Shown one piece after another: positions 42,463-51,581 of a stretch of 64,000 nucleotides of DNA (position 1 is the stretch's first letter; each line of letters opens with the position of its first letter). The translations under genes were made by a program, and so were the position numbers. A model generated the notes under the pieces. It had not been told where the DNA came from, did no database searches, and saw only the letters and a program-made list of their open reading frames with translations. The stretch is from Ruminococcus sp. (GTDB lineage: Bacteria; Bacillota; Clostridia; Oscillospirales; Acutalibacteraceae): contig JAFTGL010000001.1 of NCBI GenBank assembly GCA_017457955.1, forward strand, positions 30,703 through 94,702, in the 5' to 3' direction.

Positions 42463-44220
42463 ATGTTCAAATTACTCTTCAAAAACATGAAGGCTAAAAA
42501 CTGGATCTCAGTCATCGCGATTTTTTTGCTGACGCTGGGAGAGGTTTTCTTCATGATGCAAATCGTCAGCTACATCAGCTTGCTGACCGGCGCTGTGCAG
42601 TCCAGCAGAGAAAACGGTGTAGCCGAGATCTGGTGGTATGGTCTGTATATGGTCATATGCGCTATTATGATGGCGGCAGTCGAGGTCGTTATCCGATTTG
42701 TAGCCAGCGCGACCGCCAGCAGTACCGTTACCGGTATCAGACAGAAAATGTATGAGAGAGTCAACGAGTTCGCTATCTCGGACTTCGCTTCTTTCTCTAC
42801 CGAGTCTTTGATCACCCGAACCACCAACGACATGCAGAATGTCCATCTTGCGTGGCTCACATTCTTAAAGACCGCGTTTTTAGCGCCTGTCGTAATGATA
42901 TGGTCTGTCATTCTTCTGCTGCAATACGCCAGTACGTCTCTGACGATCGTCACCGCGATCTGGCTGGTTCTCCTTGTCGTTGCGGTCGTCGTTCTGCTGA
43001 TGATGCTCACGCCGAAGTTCAAGATCGTCCAGAAACTGACCGATATGCTCAACGTCGCTTCCAGAGAGAACCTGACCGGCGTCAGAGTCGTCAGAGCGTT
43101 CAACGCCGAATCCTATCAGGAAAACAAGTTTGAAAAGGTCAATACCAACTTTACCAAGGTACAGATCTTTGCCGGCAGAGTGATGTCTTTCTTTACACCG
43201 TTTGTAATGATGGTCATGTCGGGACTGTCCCTGTCCATCCTGTGGGCAAGCGCCTACGTCCTCAACGGCATGAATATGGAAGCTGCCGCGCAGTCTTTCA
43301 GCGCGACGAACGCGTTCGTCATGCTCGCCAGCCAGATCATTATGTCTTTCGTTCTGATGGTCACGCTGATCGTTATCTGGCCGAGAGCCGCAGTCAGCGC
43401 AAAGCGTGTCCACGAGGTCATCACTCACGAGGTCTCTGTTCTGGATCCCGAGAATCCCGCAGCTTTCAAGGAAGCGGGTACGATCGAATTCAAGAACGTC
43501 GGCTTTGCTTATCCCGGTTCGGATAAAGAGGCTGTTTCCGATATCAGCTTCAAGGTCAAAAAGGGTGAGTCCATCGCGTTTATCGGCGCTACCGGCAGCG
43601 GTAAAACCACCATCATCAATATGATCCCGCGTATGGCAGACTGTACACGGGGCGAAGTGCTCGTCGACGGCGTCAACGTCAAGGACGTTCTCCAGAAGGA
43701 TCTGAGAGACCGCATCGGTTACGCGCCGCAGAGAGGCTTCCTGTTCAAGGGCAATATCAAGGATAATATCGCGTTCAAGGATTCCGATATGTCGCTGTCC
43801 GACGTCAGATGGGCGGCAGAGATCGCGGACGCCGACGGCTTCGTTATGAAGAAGAGAAACGGATATGATTCCGAAGTGGCTCAGGGCGGCTCCAACTTCT
43901 CCGGCGGTCAGAAGCAGAGACTCTGTATCGCGAGAGCAGTAGCCACCAAGCCTGAGATCCTGATCTTTGACGACTCCTTCTCGGCGCTCGACTATAAGAC
44001 CGACAAAACGGTCAGAGGCCGTATCGCCGAGCAGCTCCCCGATACCACAAGAGTCATCATCGCGCAGCGCGTCGGTACCATTATGGACGCTGACCAGATC
44101 GTCGTACTGGATAACGGTAAGATGGTCGGTATCGGCAAGCACTATGACCTTGTCAGAAACTGTCCTGTTTATCAGGAGATCGCTTTATCACAGCTTAGTA
44201 AGGAGGAGTTAGGATTATGA
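42463..44220 (+). CDS. ABC exporter half-transporter with degenerate ATP site
   Basis: A 585-residue type IV ABC half-transporter: six hydrophobic helices (about 15-310), then an ATPase with Walker A GATGSGKTT near 378, signature FSGGQKQR and Walker B ILIFDDSFSALD near 503. The residue after Walker B, normally the catalytic Glu, is Asp, as in the degenerate subunit of heterodimeric exporters (for example TM287/288 or BmrCD). The next gene supplies the canonical Glu, so the two make one transporter. Cargo is unknown; drugs, lipids or peptides are all possible. Arginine is mostly encoded by AGA, unlike the CGC-rich genes around it. Confidence 0.92.
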   Translation: MFKLLFKNMKAKNWISVIAIFLLTLGEVFFMMQIVSYISLLTGAVQSSRENGVAEIWWYGLYMVICAIMMAAVEVVIRFVASATASSTVTGIRQKMYERVNEFAISDFASFSTESLITRTTNDMQNVHLAWLTFLKTAFLAPVVMIWSVILLLQYASTSLTIVTAIWLVLLVVAVVVLLMMLTPKFKIVQKLTDMLNVASRENLTGVRVVRAFNAESYQENKFEKVNTNFTKVQIFAGRVMSFFTPFVMMVMSGLSLSILWASAYVLNGMNMEAAAQSFSATNAFVMLASQIIMSFVLMVTLIVIWPRAAVSAKRVHEVITHEVSVLDPENPAAFKEAGTIEFKNVGFAYPGSDKEAVSDISFKVKKGESIAFIGATGSGKTTIINMIPRMADCTRGEVLVDGVNVKDVLQKDLRDRIGYAPQRGFLFKGNIKDNIAFKDSDMSLSDVRWAAEIADADGFVMKKRNGYDSEVAQGGSNFSGGQKQRLCIARAVATKPEILIFDDSFSALDYKTDKTVRGRIAEQLPDTTRVIIAQRVGTIMDADQIVVLDNGKMVGIGKHYDLVRNCPVYQEIALSQLSKEELGL

Positions 44221-46004
44221 GTACAAACGTAAATGCTCCTGCTAAAGAAAAGAACAAGCTGGGAAGCCTTGTAAAAGCATTCAGAAGTTACTATGTTCCC
44301 TTTGTTATCTCGATCATACTGCTGATCACATCCGTTATTTTCACGATCCTGACCCCGGGTACGATCCGCAGCCTGACCAACGAGATCTCGCCGGTCGGCA
44401 AAGAGGCGGTAGCCGGTAACTTCGTTATCGACATGGGAAACGTGACCCATTATGCCCTGCTTCTTGTCGCATACATAGGCATCGCGTTCCTTTCGGGCTT
44501 TATCTCCGGTTTTATCCTCAATACCATCATCCAGAGATTCTCCAAGGATATCAGAAGGCAGATCTCTTCCAAGATCAACAAAATGCCTCTGGATTATTTT
44601 GACACGACTCAGACCGGTGATATCCTCTCCGTTATCACCAACGATGTCGATATCCTCAGCACCTCGCTGCAAAACTCCGTTAGTATGCTGGTGCAGTCCG
44701 GCGTCATGCTGGTCGGCGTGTTTATCGCGATGTTTCTCGCCTGCTGGCAGATGGCGCTTGTCGTCGTATGCTCGCTGCCCATCATGCTGATCATCATCGG
44801 GCTCACCTTCAAGTACGCGCTGCCGCTGTTCGATAAGAACCAGCAGCTCCTCGGCGACGTCAACGCTACCGTTGAAGAAAACTACTCCGGTCAGCTCATT
44901 ATCAAGGCGTTCAATGCCGAAGACAAAAAGGTCAAGGAATTCAAAGAGAAAAACGATCTGTTCGGTACGATCCTGTACAAGTCTCAGGCTATCGGTACTT
45001 TGATCGAGCCTGCTATGCAGTTTGTATCCTACCTGACCTATGCCGCGGTTCTGATCGTCGCGGGTCTGCTCTTTGCCAACGGCGTTATCTCCGATATCGG
45101 CGTTATCACCGGCTTTATCGTATATGTATCGCTGTTCCAGGAGCCTCTGGCGCAGATCGGTCAGGCGAGCTCCACCATCCAGCTCGGTACCGCCGCGTGC
45201 AACAGAGTATTCACCTTCCTCGAGCAGGAAGAGCTTCCCGACGAGGGAGATAAGAAACAGCTTCTTGACCACAACCACATCCGCGGCGAGGTCGAATTCA
45301 AGGACGTATGCTTCGGCTACGATCCCAAGAAGCTGACGATCACCAACTTCTCCGGTAAGATCAAGCCCGGTATGAAGGTCGCGATCATCGGACCTACCGG
45401 CGCCGGCAAGACGACGCTGGTCAACCTGCTGATGCGTTTCTATGAGATCACCAGCGGCGATATCCTGGTCGACGGCGTGTCCATCAAGGATATGTCGCGT
45501 CAGGAGCTCAGAGATATCTTCGGTATGATCCTGCAGGAGACCTGGGTTATCAACGGCACGCTCAGAGAGAACATCGTCTACAACCTCAAGAATGTTGACG
45601 AAAACAGACTTCAGGAGATCCTCGAAGAGACCAACCTGAGCCACTATGTATCCACCCTGCCTCAGGGACTTGATACAGAGATCCAGAAGGAGAGCGCGCT
45701 TTCAGCCGGTCAGAAACAGCTCGTCACCATTGCGAGAGCCATGACCGAGAACGCTCCGATGCTGATCCTCGACGAAGCGACCAGCAACGTCGATACCAGA
45801 ACAGAGATCCTGATCCAGAAGGCGATGGATTCTCTGACAAGCGGCAGAACCAGCTTTGTCATCGCGCACAGACTTTCTACCATCAAGAACGCTGACCTGA
45901 TCTTTGTTATGAAGGACGGCAACATCGTAGAGACCGGCGATCACGACTCCCTGATGGAGCTCGGCGGACTCTACAGCGAGATCTACAATTCTCAGTTCAA
46001 CTGA
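44217..46004 (+). CDS. ABC exporter half-transporter with catalytic glutamate
   Basis: A 595-residue partner of the preceding half-transporter, overlapping it by four bases (ATGA) with AAGGAGG upstream. It has a six-helix membrane domain, Walker A GPTGAGKTT near 395, signature LSAGQKQL (Ala replaces the first Gly of LSGGQ) and Walker B LILDEATSNVD with a normal catalytic Glu. The asymmetry matches heterodimeric exporters in which one ATP site is active. As in its partner, AGA codons dominate. A strong hairpin terminator follows. Confidence 0.93.
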   Translation: MSTNVNAPAKEKNKLGSLVKAFRSYYVPFVISIILLITSVIFTILTPGTIRSLTNEISPVGKEAVAGNFVIDMGNVTHYALLLVAYIGIAFLSGFISGFILNTIIQRFSKDIRRQISSKINKMPLDYFDTTQTGDILSVITNDVDILSTSLQNSVSMLVQSGVMLVGVFIAMFLACWQMALVVVCSLPIMLIIIGLTFKYALPLFDKNQQLLGDVNATVEENYSGQLIIKAFNAEDKKVKEFKEKNDLFGTILYKSQAIGTLIEPAMQFVSYLTYAAVLIVAGLLFANGVISDIGVITGFIVYVSLFQEPLAQIGQASSTIQLGTAACNRVFTFLEQEELPDEGDKKQLLDHNHIRGEVEFKDVCFGYDPKKLTITNFSGKIKPGMKVAIIGPTGAGKTTLVNLLMRFYEITSGDILVDGVSIKDMSRQELRDIFGMILQETWVINGTLRENIVYNLKNVDENRLQEILEETNLSHYVSTLPQGLDTEIQKESALSAGQKQLVTIARAMTENAPMLILDEATSNVDTRTEILIQKAMDSLTSGRTSFVIAHRLSTIKNADLIFVMKDGNIVETGDHDSLMELGGLYSEIYNSQFN

Positions 46005-46059
46005 TATCAGTCATGCGCAAAATCTACGCCTGATTCACGCTGAATAGAAAACAGTCATA

Positions 46060-46105
46060 AAACGAACAACACCACCTGATCCGGATCAGGTGGTGTTCGT
46101 TTGTT
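46060..46105. terminator. Bidirectional terminator
   Basis: AAACGAAC and ACCACCTGATCC pair with GGATCAGGTGGT and GTTCGTTT, with a 3-base bulge (AAC) on the left arm, between convergent genes (ABC exporter and a minus-strand lipoprotein). Confidence 0.88.
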
Positions 46106-46119
46106 TATCCGTATTCAAT

Positions 46120-47082
46120 TCAGTTTCTTGCGGTCATGTCGTAGACGAACACTTCGCTGATCTCGTGGTCGTAACCGTCGTAAAAGCCTTTCGGCATGCC
46201 CAGTACGATACGCGCGCCGCGGTTGTAGAGCAACAGCAATTGGTTTTTGTCATGGTCAAAGGTCAGTCCCTCGATCTCGCCCTGGAGTGTCACATCATCA
46301 AAGGTACGCTCCAGCGTTACGATACAGTCGGTCGCGCCATCTTCGATCTTGGTGCGATAGAGGTGATCCGGCTCACTGTCGTCAGCCGTGCCGTCGTCGG
46401 CGGTCATATAGAAACAGCCGTTGTAGTAGGCAATGCCCTGCAGCCACTGCGGCGGCATCTGCATATGCACCTTGCCCTGATACTTGCCCGATTCCAGATC
46501 ATAGCCGTACAGATAGCGGCCGCTCTCTTCGCCGACCCACGAGCACATCCACACGGTGCCGTTATCGGGATTGACGGCGATTCCCGAGCACTCTAACTGA
46601 CCGCTGTCGGGCTCAAAGGGGAAGGTGCGCTTGAGTTCCAGCGTATCGCCGTCGTAGACCGCGACCTGGATGTTCTTGCCCACGCCGTCCATAAAATACT
46701 CGGCGCCGATATAAAGCTCATTGTTGTATACGTCAATGTCGCCGATATGGTTGACCTCAATCTCATATCCCTTGAACGGATCTTCGTTCAAGCTGATCAG
46801 GTTCCAGTTCTTGTCGTACTTTGCCAGTGTAGTCGAGCCGCTGACCCAGTAGTAGCCGCCCTCGCTGCACACGCCCTGTCTGCCTTTTACCTCGTGAGAG
46901 CTGTCGAGCGTATACTGATACTGCGGCAGCATTTGTGCCGCGTTATCCTCGGGACGCGCGGATGTGACGGCAGCTTCGTCCTCAGTCGCATTAGTTGCTT
47001 CGGTCGCGGTGTTTTGCCCTGCGCTGCATGCGGTGAGCAGCAGGATCATCGTACACAGGATCAATAGTAAGATTCTTTTCAC
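46120..47082 (-). CDS. Secreted lipoprotein with a beta-propeller-like pattern
   Basis: A 320-residue protein with a lipoprotein signal (LLLILCTMILLLTACS, lipobox Cys near 19), a short Thr/Ala/Glu linker, and then repeated strand units ending in residues such as GDIDVYNNELYIGAEYF and SGIAVNPDNGTVWMCSW, the rhythm of a propeller of NHL or quinoprotein type. No enzyme motif is seen. The start is GTG 47082 with GGAGG 7 bases upstream. It is monocistronic, and its ligand is unknown. Confidence 0.8.
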   Translation of the reverse strand: MKRILLLILCTMILLLTACSAGQNTATEATNATEDEAAVTSARPEDNAAQMLPQYQYTLDSSHEVKGRQGVCSEGGYYWVSGSTTLAKYDKNWNLISLNEDPFKGYEIEVNHIGDIDVYNNELYIGAEYFMDGVGKNIQVAVYDGDTLELKRTFPFEPDSGQLECSGIAVNPDNGTVWMCSWVGEESGRYLYGYDLESGKYQGKVHMQMPPQWLQGIAYYNGCFYMTADDGTADDSEPDHLYRTKIEDGATDCIVTLERTFDDVTLQGEIEGLTFDHDKNQLLLLYNRGARIVLGMPKGFYDGYDHEISEVFVYDMTARN

Positions 47083-47270
47083 AGTGTATCCTCCGTTTCA
47101 ATTTTTGTTATTTCGATACCTCATCAAGAGAGCCGCACTCGGATATGTTTTGTGCGCCCCGTTTTGAAAGGCATATTTGCTGAATCGGGATAATTGCATG
47201 TTTATTGATTTTTTCGGTGAAATTATACCATAGGCTTCAACGTGTTTCAACGCTCCGGAAGAAAAAGGGA

Positions 47271-47322
47271 GTGTTCCATTATGGAACACCCCATTGGAGA
47301 AAATGATGAAAAATAGTAAAAT
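47271..47322 (+). promoter_or_regulatory. Activator-type promoter with 17-bp palindrome (site 2)
   Basis: TGTTCCATTATGGAACA (47272-47288) lies 5 bases upstream of TTGGAG (47294-47299), with a 17-base spacer to TAAAAT (47317-47322). The spacing, the weak -35, the -10 and much of the spacer (AAATAGTAAAAT at its end) match site 1 on the opposite strand at 42149-42201. Confidence 0.75.
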
Positions 47323-47481
47323 ATGAAATAAATTTATGTTCTTTTTAGATAGGATAATGGAGCGATATGAATAGCTCCCTTTGACAGGAACAGTGAGCGA
47401 AAGGCTTGATGATACCAGTATTCCGAATGCCGGACAATGACATTCCGCATTTTGTATTAATCTTATATCAATCTGAACGGC

Positions 47482-47511
47482 TTGGCGGAACGATGACATA
47501 TATATTATAAT
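47482..47511 (+). promoter_or_regulatory. Candidate promoter of the HAD/FGGY operon
   Basis: TTGGCG (47482-47487), an 18-base spacer and TATAAT (47506-47511). It lies about 210 bases before the HAD gene. A longer transcript from the upstream palindrome-promoter is also possible. Confidence 0.5.
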
Positions 47512-47721
47512 GATAAAGAGGCATATATGGAATTACGGAGTTACGCCCGTTTGTGACAAGCAGGGCACCGCTTTTCGGGGCGTGGTTTTTGCCCGGACAC
47601 AGGAAGAAAACGTGCTGATGGGAGTTGCCTCCAACAGTGCGATCACCCGCATGATCCTTTCCGGAGAGCGATCAGGAGCGGGTCGGGCGGCGTCTTAGCA
47701 AGAAAAAGGAGAGGAACCATT

Positions 47722-48360
47722 ATGAATGTCTACGATTTTGACGGAACGATTTTTCCCGGGGATTGCTCGATAGGCTTTGGCTTCTGGTGCATGAACCGGC
47801 ATCCCAAGCTGTGGTTCACCTTTTTTCCGAAGGTGATCAGAAATCTGATCCTGCGAAAAGCAGGAAAAATGCCGGAGTATCTGATGCAGCGCAAGCTCTT
47901 CAGCTATCTGACACTGATCGATGATTTTGATGAACAGATCGAACGGTATTGGGATAAGAATGAGAAGAAGATCGCCGCATGGTATCTCAGGCAAAAGAGA
48001 CCTGACGATCTGATCATCAGCGCGTCGCCTGACTGCATCATTGAGCCGATCGCAAGGCGGCTCGGCGTGAATTTCATGGCTACGGAATTTGACCGTGAAT
48101 ACGGGGTGTTTCTGAATAATATGATGTACGCAAAGGAAAAGGCAAAGTACATCATTGACCGCGGCTTTCCGCTGATCGAGAATTTTTACTCCGACTCTCT
48201 TGCCGATACGCCGCTTGCGTTGTGCGCTGAAAAAGCCCATCTGGTAAAGGATAAGGCAAGCACCGTGGTCGATTGGCCTGACCTGGATGAGGAAACCATG
48301 GGTAAGGTCAAGAGCAAAATCGACACAGGATGGAATATCCATCTGAAAGAGGAAGAATAA
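47722..48360 (+). CDS. HAD-IB family phosphatase
   Basis: A 212-residue HAD-superfamily protein with motif I YDFDGTIFPGD, motif II IISASPDCIIEPIARRLG, a lysine in AKEKAKYI and motif IV NFYSDSLADTPL. It belongs to the phosphoserine-phosphatase-like IB group with a helical cap. AAAGGAGAGG precedes ATG 47722. It ends immediately before the FGGY kinase start, so it may act on a phosphorylated intermediate of that sugar route; the substrate is unknown. Confidence 0.9.
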   Translation: MNVYDFDGTIFPGDCSIGFGFWCMNRHPKLWFTFFPKVIRNLILRKAGKMPEYLMQRKLFSYLTLIDDFDEQIERYWDKNEKKIAAWYLRQKRPDDLIISASPDCIIEPIARRLGVNFMATEFDREYGVFLNNMMYAKEKAKYIIDRGFPLIENFYSDSLADTPLALCAEKAHLVKDKASTVVDWPDLDEETMGKVKSKIDTGWNIHLKEEE

Positions 48361-49950
48361 ATGTATATCATCATTTATGACTTCGGAACAAGCAGTGTGA
48401 AAACCTGCCTGTTTGAGATCGATTCAAAAATACGTCTTGCGGCAAGCTCTACCGCCGGCTACGGTCTTTATATTTCTGACGACGGAGGCGCGGAGCAGGA
48501 TACTCAGGAATGGTGGGCGGCGCTGTGTTCGACCACGCGTGACCTGTTTCAAAAGTCGGACGTCAAGCCTGCCGAGATAGAAGGAATGGCTTTCTGCTCG
48601 CAGATGCAGGGATCTGTTTTTGTGGATGAGAACGGAAACGCCCTGAGACGACCGATGAATTACTTGGATCAGAAGGGCGTCAAAGAGTATAAAGAATGTA
48701 TGGGATCGGGCTTGATCAAGGTTTCCGGCTGCAGCCTGTATAAACTCCTTCGGAACCTGATCGTAAATTTTGCCGCCTCAACCAGCGCAAAGGACCCTGT
48801 CTGGAAGTACAAATGGGTTGAAAATAACGAGCCTGTCGTTTATAATAGAATTTATAAGTGGCTGGATATCGGCGACTATCTTGTGTTGCGCTGCACGGGC
48901 AGATTTGTAAGGACTGCCGATTCCGCCTTCGCGACTTTCCTTTATGACACGCGCAAGGGAAAGGAAGGCTGGAACAAAGGGCTTTTGAAGATGTATCAAG
49001 TTGACCCTGACCACATGCCGGAGATCATTGATTGCACGGATCCGGTCGGCGGGCTGACTGAGAAGGCGGCACAGGATCTGGGGCTGGTAAAGGGTATCCC
49101 TGTTTTCGGAGGCGGCGGCGACACGACCTTTGTCAATATCGGCGCCGGATGTACGAAACCGGGCGATACCCATATCTACGTCGGGACGTCGGGATGGGTG
49201 TCAACGTATCTGGATCATCAGACGGTCGATATCAACGCGATGATAACAGGCGTTCTGTCAGCCAAACACGGATACTTCAATTATTACGCGGAACTGGAAA
49301 CAGCCGGAAAGTGTTACGAATGGGTCATGGATCATCTTGCGCTGGATGAGATCAATTTGTATCTTGACCAAACCAAAGTCACGGATGTTGAGAGCAAATA
49401 CCTGAGCCTTTATGATTATCTTTCTCAAGAGGTCAGCAAAGTTCCTGCGGGAGCGAACGGCGTCATCTTTACCCCGTGGCTCCACGGTAACCGCTGTCCG
49501 TTTGAAGATTCCAATGCGGGCGGAATGTTCTTCAACCTCAGGATCGAGAACGGCAAAAGAGATATGATACGCGCAGTCCTTGAGGGGATTTGCTATCACC
49601 TGCGCTGGCTTCTGGAAAGTGAAATGAGAAAGGTGAAAACCTCCGACACCATCCGTTTTGTCGGCGGCGGCGCTTTGTCGCCTGTCACCTGCCAGATGCT
49701 GGCGGACATCACCGGACGGACGATCGAGACGGTAAACAATACTCAGGAGGTAGGCGCAATAGGAACTGCTCTTGTTGTAGCGGCTGGTGTCAAAGACGCG
49801 GATGTGCTTGAATTATCGCGAAGCCTTGTAAAAGCCAATCATACCTACGTTCCCGATCCTGAAAATAAAGAAGTATATGAGCGCAATTACAGGGTTTTCA
49901 AAAATCTCTACAAGGCAAACGCAAAGTCCTTTAAAGAATTAAACGCCTAA
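48361..49950 (+). CDS. FGGY-family carbohydrate kinase
   Basis: A 529-residue sugar kinase of the xylulokinase-like group. The N-terminal phosphate loop is YDFGTSSVKTCLFE. QMQGSVFVDENGNALRRPMNYLDQK marks the substrate side, GGGGDTTFVNIGAG holds the second domain's ATP-contact, and GGGALSPVTCQMLADITG is the adenosine motif. The family phosphorylates pentuloses, glycerol or related polyols; this sequence does not reveal which. It begins directly after the HAD stop, with AGAGGAAG upstream. Confidence 0.92.
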   Translation: MYIIIYDFGTSSVKTCLFEIDSKIRLAASSTAGYGLYISDDGGAEQDTQEWWAALCSTTRDLFQKSDVKPAEIEGMAFCSQMQGSVFVDENGNALRRPMNYLDQKGVKEYKECMGSGLIKVSGCSLYKLLRNLIVNFAASTSAKDPVWKYKWVENNEPVVYNRIYKWLDIGDYLVLRCTGRFVRTADSAFATFLYDTRKGKEGWNKGLLKMYQVDPDHMPEIIDCTDPVGGLTEKAAQDLGLVKGIPVFGGGGDTTFVNIGAGCTKPGDTHIYVGTSGWVSTYLDHQTVDINAMITGVLSAKHGYFNYYAELETAGKCYEWVMDHLALDEINLYLDQTKVTDVESKYLSLYDYLSQEVSKVPAGANGVIFTPWLHGNRCPFEDSNAGGMFFNLRIENGKRDMIRAVLEGICYHLRWLLESEMRKVKTSDTIRFVGGGALSPVTCQMLADITGRTIETVNNTQEVGAIGTALVVAAGVKDADVLELSRSLVKANHTYVPDPENKEVYERNYRVFKNLYKANAKSFKELNA

Positions 49951-49979
49951 GCAGACACTGAGTAATGTTTGGACTGATA

Positions 49980-50005
49980 TGTCCGAGGCGATTTTGACTC
50001 GGACA
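49980..50005. repeat. Inverted repeat between the FGGY and cstA genes
   Basis: TGTCCGAG (49980-49987) and CTCGGACA (49998-50005) can form an 8-bp stem. The plus-strand run after it is A-rich, so it is not an intrinsic terminator for the upstream gene on that strand; it could be an operator or an RNA processing site. Confidence 0.4.
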
Positions 50006-50072
50006 AAAAACAGGCTAAAAAAACGGAGATTCATTTTTATGGTTTATCGGATTCATAAGGAGTTACAGTAAC

Positions 50073-51515
50073 ATGATCTCACTGCTGATATCTTTTGTTG
50101 TTTTGATCGTAGGATATATCGTGTACGGCAGGGTAACGGAAAAAATCTTCGCTCCCGATGACCGCCAAACGCCTGCGATCGCGGTGGGCGACGGCGTTGA
50201 CTTCGTCCCCATGAAAACGTGGAAAGCGTTTTTGGTGCAGCTCTTGAATATTGCCGGCACAGGACCGATATTCGGCGCGCTGATGGGCGCGGTATTCGGA
50301 CCTGTGGTGTTTTTATGGATCGTGTTCGGCTCGATCCTCGGCGGCGCGGTGCATGATTATATGAGCGGCATGATCAGCTCGCGTCATAACGGCGCGTCGA
50401 TAGCCGAACTGTCAGGCACTTATTTAGGAAAAGCCGCAAAGTGGTTTATGAGACTGTTCTCGGTCGTTCTTTTAGTGCTGTGCGGTACCGTTTTTGTGAC
50501 CAGCCCCGCCGGATTGCTCAATAAGCTTACGCCCGACTGGATGAACGGAACTTTTTGGGCGGTCATCATTCTTGTGTATTATTTGCTGGCTACTCTTCTG
50601 CCGATCGACAAGCTGATCGGCAAGGTGTACCCGATTTTTGGCGTCCTGCTCATTGTCATGGCAACTGCGGTAATGGGCGGTATCATTTTCTCGGGCGGCA
50701 AATATTCCATTCCCGAACTGTCGCTAGAGAATCTCCATCCCGAAGGAACGCCGGTATGGCCGTATATGTTCATCACGGTCGCCTGCGGCGCAGTATCGGG
50801 TTTTCACGCGACACAGTCCCCGATGATCGCCAAGTGCATCAAGTCCGAAAAAGAAGGCAGAAGCATATTCTACGGCGCGATGATCAGTGAGTCGGTGATC
50901 GCGCTCGTATGGGCGGCGGCGGGCGTATCCTTCTACGGTACGACGCAGCTTCTCAACGAAGCGCTCAAAGGCGGCGCGTCCAATGTCGTTTATGAGATAT
51001 CCACCGGTGTTCTCGGGGTCGTCGGCGGCGTGCTTGCCGTCGCGGGAGTCATCATTTGTCCGATCACCTCAGGCGATACCGCGTTCCGCAGCGCAAGGCT
51101 GATCCTCGCGGAGACTTTCCATCTGGATCAGAAAAAGATCAAGAACCGTCTTTTGATCACCATTCCGCTGCTTGTCGTCGGAGGTCTGCTGACATGGTTT
51201 GCTATGGTCAACGACGACGGATTTCAGACGATATGGCGCTACTTCTCATGGAGCAATCAAACGCTCGCGATGGTCGCGCTTTGGGTAGCGACCGCATATT
51301 TGCTCAAAAAAGGAAAATATCGCTTCGGGTCTCTGCTTACCGCCCTGCCGGCGGCCTTTATGACTGCGGTGAGTGTGACATATCTCCTTATGGCTGAGGA
51401 AGGCTTCCAATTGGATCAGACCGTTTCCTATATCGCGGGATCAGCCGCAGCGGCGGTTCTGCTGATCGTTTATCTGATCTTCCTGATAAAGAAAAATCGG
51501 TCGGTAAAGCAATAG
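50073..51515 (+). CDS. cstA: Carbon starvation protein A family transporter
   Basis: A 480-residue membrane protein with about 12-13 helices. Family marks are LLNIAGTGPIFGALMGAVFGP, then ILGGAVHDYMSGMISSRHNGASIAE, and GFHATQSPMIAKCI and ITSGDTAFRSARLI later. CstA and its paralogue BtsT import pyruvate or peptides in enterics; short Firmicute forms probably do the same. AAGGAG lies 10 bases before ATG 50073. It is followed by a HAD phosphatase 66 bases later. Confidence 0.92.
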   Translation: MISLLISFVVLIVGYIVYGRVTEKIFAPDDRQTPAIAVGDGVDFVPMKTWKAFLVQLLNIAGTGPIFGALMGAVFGPVVFLWIVFGSILGGAVHDYMSGMISSRHNGASIAELSGTYLGKAAKWFMRLFSVVLLVLCGTVFVTSPAGLLNKLTPDWMNGTFWAVIILVYYLLATLLPIDKLIGKVYPIFGVLLIVMATAVMGGIIFSGGKYSIPELSLENLHPEGTPVWPYMFITVACGAVSGFHATQSPMIAKCIKSEKEGRSIFYGAMISESVIALVWAAAGVSFYGTTQLLNEALKGGASNVVYEISTGVLGVVGGVLAVAGVIICPITSGDTAFRSARLILAETFHLDQKKIKNRLLITIPLLVVGGLLTWFAMVNDDGFQTIWRYFSWSNQTLAMVALWVATAYLLKKGKYRFGSLLTALPAAFMTAVSVTYLLMAEEGFQLDQTVSYIAGSAAAAVLLIVYLIFLIKKNRSVKQ

Positions 51516-51581
51516 AACTCTTTTGGTATTCAGGATCAATTGCAAGACTGCAATAAAATAATAACAGAAAGAAGAATCACA

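Larger units (their letters stand above)
47083..47721. other. 639-base regulatory gap before the HAD/FGGY operon
   Basis: This gap holds the second 17-bp palindrome-promoter (47271-47322), a GGAGC/GCTCC hairpin near 47363, a stem-loop AATGCCGGA...TCCGCATT followed by TTTGTATT (a weak terminator) near 47427-47460, and another promoter, TTGGCG-N18-TATAAT at 47482-47511. A 62-codon frame at 47510-47698 starts inside that -10 and is probably not a gene. A short transcript from 47.33 to about 47.46 kb is conceivable. Confidence 0.55.

Noticed and set aside
42880-44142. 420-codon minus-strand open frame opposite the ABC exporter gene
   Set aside because: The opposite strand codes for a complete ABC half-transporter; this frame has no start signal or motif.
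44172-45644. 490-codon minus-strand frame opposite the second ABC gene
   Set aside because: It is a shadow of the exporter; its Asp/Glu/Arg/His-rich product has no recognisable domain.
47510-47698. 62-codon frame before the HAD gene
   Set aside because: Its ATG lies inside a good -10 element (TATAAT at 47506-47511), there is no ribosome-binding site, and the product resembles no family.
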